The notes beneath the pieces are model-generated. The model saw only the letters and a program-made list of their open reading frames with translations, searched no databases and was not told where the DNA came from. DNA of 18,412 bases from DAOUGC01 sp034429695 (GTDB lineage: Bacteria; Chloroflexota; Anaerolineae; Anaerolineales; Anaerolineaceae), in assembly GCA_034429695.1 (NCBI GenBank), contig DAOUGC010000206.1, positions 1-18,412 on the forward strand, written 5' to 3'. The translations under genes were made by a program, and so were the position numbers. The stretch's first letter is position 1, and the number at the start of each line of letters is the position of its first letter. Positions 14,472-18,412 of this stretch are shown piece after piece.

Positions 14472-15425
14472 ATGGAGAGTAAAGGAACCATTCTGCACCT
14501 GCAGCGCCTGTCCACCGAGGATGGGCCGGGTATTCGCACCACGGTGTTTTTCAAAGGCTGCCCGTTAAGCTGCGCCTGGTGCCACAACCCTGAGAGCATT
14601 GCGCTTGAGCCGCAGGTGCAATGGCTGGAGACCCGCTGCATTGGCTGCAAAAGCTGTCTGTCAGCCTGCCCGCAAGCGGCGCTAAGCTGGAGCGGGCAGG
14701 GCGCTGTGCGCAACCGCGAAGCGTGCATTGTGTGCGGCAGGTGTGTTGAGTTATGCCCGGCAGGTGCGCATGAATTGCTGGGCAGACAGGTGAGCGCCGT
14801 TAAGCTGATCGCGGAACTGGTCAAGGACCGCGCCTACTTCGAACGCTCCGGGGGTGGAGTGACGCTGTCAGGCGGCGAACCCAGCCTGCAGGCGGAGTTT
14901 GCCCTGGCGCTGATGCGCGGGCTGCGTGAGCGCGGAATTTCGGTGGCGCTGGATACCTGCGGCCTGTGCCAGACCACGACCCTGCAAGCATTGGTGGATG
15001 CCAGCGACCTGGTTATGTTTGACCTGAAACTGGCAGACAGCGACGCGCACAAACGCTGGACCGGCGCGCCCAACACGCGCATCCTGGAAAACCTGCGCTG
15101 GCTGGGCCGATACCTGCAGACGAATACCAGCAAGCGCCTGTGGGTGCGCACACCGTTGATCCCCGGGGCAACCGACAGCGCTGCCAACCTGGGCGCAATC
15201 GGCGCCTGGCTGGCTGACAACCTGCCGGGACAGGTGGAGCGCTGGGAACTGTGTGCCTTCAATAATTTGTGCCGGGATAAATACACCCGGCTGGGCATGG
15301 AATGGGAGTTCGCCGGGACTGCGCTGTTGAGCGCGGTTGACCTGGTGCAGGCAGGCGAATCGGCGCGGGCTTCGGGGTTTGACCCGCAGCGCGTCATGGT
15401 GAGCGGGGCAGCCCGCGTTGAGTGA
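14472..15425 (+). CDS. Glycyl radical enzyme activating protein (radical SAM)
   Basis: This 317-residue protein is a PflA-type activase. The radical SAM cluster motif C-x3-C-x2-C is Cys30, Cys34 and Cys37 (GCPLSCAWC). Two ferredoxin-like 4Fe-4S sets follow at Cys56/59/62/66 and Cys85/88/91/95, as in activases of dehydratase/lyase-type glycyl radical enzymes but not of PFL. SGGEP at about 133-137 is the SAM-contacting motif. It would install the radical on Gly820 of the upstream enzyme. The start is uncertain. Family alignment favours ATG 14472, but in-frame GTG 14400 and ATG 14409 lie before it and none has a good ribosome site. The intervening 24 codons come from a 63-base-period duplication. 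Translation is probably coupled to the upstream stop. Confidence 0.9.
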   Translation: MESKGTILHLQRLSTEDGPGIRTTVFFKGCPLSCAWCHNPESIALEPQVQWLETRCIGCKSCLSACPQAALSWSGQGAVRNREACIVCGRCVELCPAGAHELLGRQVSAVKLIAELVKDRAYFERSGGGVTLSGGEPSLQAEFALALMRGLRERGISVALDTCGLCQTTTLQALVDASDLVMFDLKLADSDAHKRWTGAPNTRILENLRWLGRYLQTNTSKRLWVRTPLIPGATDSAANLGAIGAWLADNLPGQVERWELCAFNNLCRDKYTRLGMEWEFAGTALLSAVDLVQAGESARASGFDPQRVMVSGAARVE

Positions 15426-15444
15426 AATCATGGAGAGGGACGAG

Positions 15445-16299
15445 ATGACCATCCAACCTTCGCAAAATGTTTTTTCTGAAGCAGATATGCGTGCATTTGA
15501 ACCGGCGATGAAGATTGGGCTGCTGGCAACAGTGAACCCGGCCGGGCAACCGCACCTGACGTTGATCTCCAGCCTGAAAGCCGGTACGCAACACACCGTG
15601 CTGTGGGGGCAGTTCATTGAGGGGGTGAGCAAGGAGCACATCCACCACAACCCGAAGACGGCTTTCATGATCATGACCTTGGACAAACAGGTTTGGCGCG
15701 GCAAAGCCACCTGGACACACGCCGAGACCGGCGGGCCGGACTACGAGTGGTACAACAATGTGCCCATGTTCCGCTACAACGCCTACTTTGGCATCCATAC
15801 CGTGCACTACATGGATCTGGTGGCGCATACCGGCGAAGGCCCCCTGCCGATGAACGCCATCGTGGTGGCTGCAATCAAAACCGTCATCGCCAAAACACTG
15901 GCCGGGTCGCGCGGTGGAGTGCGGATCTTCAACCCGTGGACCAAAGCTTTCTTCGACAAAATTGACAACCTCAAGTTTCTGTCGTTTGTGGATGACGACG
16001 GTTATCCGTGGATCATCCCTGCGGTACAGACGCAGACCGACGGCTCGGGACGGCTGCTGCTATCGACCGGCGTTTACAGTGACGAACTGGCGAAGATCCC
16101 GGCGGGGGCGCAGGTGGCGGTGCTTGGCATGGCGCTCAGCATGGAGGACGTGCTGGTGCGCGGAAGTTTCACCGGCATCCAGCGCAAAGCCGGAATTAGC
16201 TGTGCCGGGGTTGAGGTGGACTGGGTGTACAACTGCATGCCCCCCGCGCCAGGGCAGATCTACCCGCCGTTGCCCCTGCGGCCGGTGGAGGAGTTTTAG
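15445..16299 (+). CDS. Two-domain pyridoxamine 5'-phosphate oxidase-like (FMN split-barrel) protein
   Basis: This 284-residue protein appears to contain two related split-barrel units. The first begins near residue 20 with KIGLLATVNPAGQPHLTLIS. The second begins near 170 with NLKFLSFVDDDGYPWIIPAV. Both have the strand-turn-strand (x-G-x-P) pattern that starts PNPOx-like barrels. These proteins bind FMN, F420 or heme and commonly act as reductases or in heme metabolism. It starts 19 bases after the activase stop with GGAGAGGGA ahead of ATG 15445, so it is the last gene of the glycyl radical operon. It may process a product of the glycyl radical reaction or protect the system from oxidants; neither is shown by the sequence. 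Confidence 0.75.
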   Translation: MTIQPSQNVFSEADMRAFEPAMKIGLLATVNPAGQPHLTLISSLKAGTQHTVLWGQFIEGVSKEHIHHNPKTAFMIMTLDKQVWRGKATWTHAETGGPDYEWYNNVPMFRYNAYFGIHTVHYMDLVAHTGEGPLPMNAIVVAAIKTVIAKTLAGSRGGVRIFNPWTKAFFDKIDNLKFLSFVDDDGYPWIIPAVQTQTDGSGRLLLSTGVYSDELAKIPAGAQVAVLGMALSMEDVLVRGSFTGIQRKAGISCAGVEVDWVYNCMPPAPGQIYPPLPLRPVEEF

Positions 16300-16337
16300 A
16301 AAAACCTTTTGTGATCGCCGCTGCATTTTTAAGGCTG

Positions 16338-16346
16338 TGCTATAGT
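16338..16346 (+). promoter_or_regulatory. Candidate extended -10 promoter for the helical-repeat gene
   Basis: TGCTATAGT matches the TGnTATAnT pattern seen upstream of three other genes here. No clear -35 is present. It lies 148 bases before the start at 16494 and abuts the 16347-16377 inverted repeat, which may therefore be an operator. Confidence 0.4.
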
Positions 16347-16384
16347 ATTAATCGGTCGTGCAACATGACCGATTAATTATTTTT
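16347..16384 (+). terminator. Inverted repeat: terminator of the glycyl radical operon or operator
   Basis: ATTAATCGGTC (16347-16357) and GACCGATTAAT (16367-16377) form a perfect 11-bp stem with a 9-base loop, followed by TATTTTT. It lies 48 bases after the last stop, which fits a terminator. The stem is AT-rich, so termination may be modest, and the adjacent -10 makes an operator role possible. Confidence 0.55.
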
Positions 16385-16493
16385 CAACTGATACCATTCC
16401 CATTTTGACTTTGGCTCATGCAGGTCCTGATTTCCTGATGATTACCGGGAAGGACGGACAGGGTTCTTCCTAAATACAGAAAGGTCGGATGAT

Positions 16494-17759
16494 ATGGATA
16501 TCGAAGGCATTTGTGCAGCTTCAATTGGTCTGATCTTTCTGGTGGGGGTGGTCTGGGGAGTGATCTTCTTGATCAGAAGCATGATGAGTACTCCTGCTCA
16601 ATTAAAGAAGCGGCAGGATGTAAGCGGTTTGCTCAAGTTGTTGGAACGTCACAATCGGGAGCGCAGCACAGCAACCTCTGAATTCCGAGATGCCGTATCT
16701 GCGCTGGGTGGGATCGCGCTGGAGGCAAACCAACCGCAAAAACGTTCTTCGGCTGCCGCGGCGCTTACCCGCGTATTTGGCTTTTTTGTGAGGGATGAAA
16801 AAATTTACGCTGAAGTTGCGCAAACGTTGATCCACTATGATGAGCAGTACCACGATGATGCTGTTCGAAGAGCGGCTGTCAGTTCATTGACACCCAATCG
16901 GGTGTCTCAAAAAAATGTGCGCGACCGGCTCGAATTTAATGAGCAGGTGAGCCGGATGGTACAAATTTTCTTCCCGTTACTACCCGAAGACGAGCGCTTG
17001 TTGTTTATCCGGTCCTTCTGTGAGCGAACAACCTTGAAGGATTTTGACCGGGCACGGTCTTATTTAATAAGCCTGGATCAACCGGTCTCACCGGCATTAC
17101 TGGCGCTAATCAATCACGGAAATATCATGGTGGAATGTCTGGTGGGGCAAACATTGTTGCTTCTGGGGCTGGAAAGTCAGCAGCAGGAGAGCGTGGATAT
17201 GGCGCTTCGGAAACTCGCCATGCTGTTAAACCAGCCTGCGGTACAGGCAAAAATACTCGAGTTTCTGGTTTCGCTTGGCAGGAGCGCTCAACTGGCTCTC
17301 AGGAAGGACATCATTTTGGATGGCCTGATATCCGTCTTCGAGTCTGACCCGATGATTGTACTGGCTGTTGCTCCCTGTCTCACAGGTCTGGGGTATCAGC
17401 CGGAGGATGAACAGGGACAGGTGCTGTTACTGCTTGCCAGCGATTGTACGAAGGAAATATTGAGTCGTGGAGAATCTGTCAACCAGCATCTGATCACATT
17501 TGCCGTCCATCCCGTCCAGACGATATCCAGGAGAGCGGTTGAAGCCATGTCACGTCTGGGGCTGCAGGCATTAAGATGCACCCAGTGTGGGGCAGTGGTT
17601 GACGCGCGGCAAATAGCCGATTGGTACGAATATGAAGAAACCCAGACAGAAGAGCAGGAGTACTATGGCCGTCAACCCAGGGTGTTTCGCGAGCCCAAAT
17701 GCCCTGCCTGTAACAGCCATTTCACCCTGTTTACGCCATGTGATGACCGGTTTTTTTGA
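16494..17759 (+). CDS. Membrane-anchored helical-repeat protein with C-terminal zinc ribbon, function unknown
   Basis: This 421-residue protein is not recognised as a named family. A transmembrane helix at about 7-28 anchors it. Residues ~35-355 are alpha-helical with Leu/Ala-rich repeats suggestive of HEAT/ARM-like solenoid packing (for example SPALLALINHGNIMVECLVG and repeated LxxLG turns). The C-terminal segment has Cys362/Cys365 (CTQC) and Cys403/Cys406 (CPAC), separated by an acidic Glu/Gln/Tyr-rich insert, forming a probable zinc ribbon. The likely topology is N-terminal anchor with a cytoplasmic scaffold. AAAGGTCGG precedes ATG 16494. It stands alone between the glycyl radical operon and the YjdF gene. 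A protein-protein or nucleic-acid adaptor role is possible but unproven. Confidence 0.7.
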   Translation: MDIEGICAASIGLIFLVGVVWGVIFLIRSMMSTPAQLKKRQDVSGLLKLLERHNRERSTATSEFRDAVSALGGIALEANQPQKRSSAAAALTRVFGFFVRDEKIYAEVAQTLIHYDEQYHDDAVRRAAVSSLTPNRVSQKNVRDRLEFNEQVSRMVQIFFPLLPEDERLLFIRSFCERTTLKDFDRARSYLISLDQPVSPALLALINHGNIMVECLVGQTLLLLGLESQQQESVDMALRKLAMLLNQPAVQAKILEFLVSLGRSAQLALRKDIILDGLISVFESDPMIVLAVAPCLTGLGYQPEDEQGQVLLLLASDCTKEILSRGESVNQHLITFAVHPVQTISRRAVEAMSRLGLQALRCTQCGAVVDARQIADWYEYEETQTEEQEYYGRQPRVFREPKCPACNSHFTLFTPCDDRFF

Positions 17760-17811
17760 CAAGGGTCACTCAAGAAGGGAAAGACGTATCAAAGCGCCCC
17801 ACCGGGTTTTA

Positions 17812-17918
17812 TGATATACTGACCCGCAAGTACACCCATCATTCCCCCCAACGCAAGACCTGTTCAGCCCTGAAACCTCAGGGAAATTTGTGGTTTTCCC
17901 CTTTCCTTTCCACGGAGA
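17812..17918 (+). promoter_or_regulatory. Promoter and structured leader of the YjdF-family gene
   Basis: TGATATACT at 17812-17820 is an extended -10, so the leader would start near 17827. In it, CCCTGA (17868-17873) pairs with TCAGGG (17878-17883). GGGAAA (17881-17886) pairs with TTTCCC (17895-17900). The two stems share GGG 17881-17883 and exclude each other. In Firmicutes, yjdF genes are preceded by the yjdF riboswitch. I do not recognise that consensus here, but alternative pairing just before the ribosome site is suggestive. Confidence 0.45.
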
Positions 17919-17924
17919 ATGATG

Positions 17925-18332
17925 ATGTACGGCAGGTGTACGATCCTATTTGAAGACCCCTTCTGGGTGGCAATTTTTGAACGCGGTGACGAAAGCGGCT
18001 TCGCCGTGGCGCGTTTTGTGTTCGGCGCAGAGCCGGGCGATGCCGAACTCTACCAGTTTGCATTGCATAAATTCCAGACCCTGCGCTTTGGCTCACCGGT
18101 TGCCCCGCCGGAGAGTGAGGATGCGCGCGTTGGTTTCAAGCGTCGGCAGCGCCTTGCCCGCCGCGCCGTGGAGCACAGCGTTGGCACATTTGCCCAGCGT
18201 GCGCTGCAGACTGAACGCGAGGCATTAAAGGAGACGCGCCAGGTGGAGAGCCGCGAGGAAAAAGAAGCCCGCGAGCGCCAGAGATTTTTGCAAAAGCAGG
18301 AAAAGAAACGCGAGAAGCACCGGGGGAGGTGA
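17925..18332 (+). CDS. yjdF: YjdF family protein (DUF2992)
   Basis: This 135-residue protein matches the layout of Bacillus YjdF/DUF2992. An N-terminal beta region has FEDPFWVAIFER and RFVFGAEPGDAELYQF. A central basic helix contains FKRRQRLARRAVE, then GTFAQRALQ, then a long Glu/Lys/Arg-rich helix ending in EKKREKHRGR, the family's signature C-terminus. The function is not established; the Firmicutes gene is under the yjdF RNA, which binds azaaromatic compounds, so a role in coping with such compounds has been proposed. Three ATG codons stand in a row (17919, 17922, 17925). GGAG at 17914-17917 favours the third, while a start at 17919 would add two Met. The gene has its own promoter and ends two bases before a convergent gene. 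Confidence 0.85.
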   Translation: MYGRCTILFEDPFWVAIFERGDESGFAVARFVFGAEPGDAELYQFALHKFQTLRFGSPVAPPESEDARVGFKRRQRLARRAVEHSVGTFAQRALQTEREALKETRQVESREEKEARERQRFLQKQEKKREKHRGR

Positions 18333-18334
18333 TT

Positions 18335-18412
18335 TTATTCTTCCACAAACACCGCTGTGTACGCAGCATCCCCATCCAGTGTGACCACCAGTTCCTCTGT
18401 GAAGAATTCCTC
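18335..18412 (-). CDS. C-terminal fragment of an unidentified protein, cut by the window edge
   Basis: On the minus strand an open frame enters from the right edge and ends with TAA at 18337-18335. It gives 25 residues, ending in LDGDAAYTAVFVEE. It is too short to identify. Convergent with the YjdF-family gene, with two bases between the stops. The reality of the gene is inferred from the open frame, codon choice and tight packing. Confidence 0.5.
   Translation of the reverse strand, partial: EEFFTEELVVTLDGDAAYTAVFVEE

Noticed and set aside
17756..17820. TTGACA at 17756-17761 as the -35 for TATACT at 17815
   Set aside because: The spacing is 53 bases, far beyond any usable spacer; the -10 is better read as an extended type.

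Overview
The window looks like chromosomal DNA from an anaerobic or facultative member of the Chloroflexota, probably Anaerolineae. This is inference from protein style, moderate-to-high G+C, an F420-type (deazaflavin) oxidoreductase, a glycyl radical enzyme and a short-linker chemoreceptor; no rRNA or tRNA gene is present to confirm it. Coding density is high. There is no CRISPR array, transposase, integrase or phage gene.

Layout. (1) 1-415: non-coding, with a hairpin-bearing repeat at the left edge. (2) 416-3567 (+): a three-gene operon (membrane-anchored SRPBCC protein, Zn-dependent formaldehyde-dehydrogenase-like MDR enzyme, membrane-anchored SDR), closed by a terminator. (3) 3620-4964 (-): Nudix hydrolase, then a class I methyltransferase. 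(4) 5128-6683 (+): from a near-consensus promoter, an RbsD-type sugar mutarotase/pyranase overlapping the upstream edge of a fusion protein that joins a cytidylyltransferase-like domain to a compressed GHMP kinase domain. Together they look like a compact sugar-activation route. (5) 6846-8501 (+): a chemoreceptor without an evident periplasmic sensor domain. (6) 8586-9182 (+): a deazaflavin-dependent nitroreductase-family protein whose promoter is overlapped by a perfect palindrome. (7) 9237-10934 (-): a ParA-family ATPase followed by a protein with a long Pro/Ala-rich N-terminus and a C-terminal CheW domain. This resembles the ParC/ParP pair that positions chemoreceptor arrays in Vibrio. (8) 11120-16299 (+): a FadR-type regulator, a glycyl radical enzyme of unassigned substrate, its radical SAM activase and a two-domain flavin split-barrel protein. 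(9) 16494-17759 (+): a membrane-anchored helical-repeat protein with a C-terminal zinc ribbon. (10) 17925-18332 (+): a YjdF/DUF2992 protein with a structured leader. (11) 18335-18412 (-): the C-terminal end of an unidentified gene leaving the window.

The most notable points are the glycyl radical operon with a 63-bp-period duplication at the enzyme/activase junction, the RbsD plus nucleotidyltransferase-GHMP pair, and the ParA/Pro-rich-CheW module close to a chemoreceptor. Several promoters share an extended -10 (TGnTATAnT), and two of these carry inverted repeats at or next to the -10. All functions are read from motifs and context; no database comparison was made.
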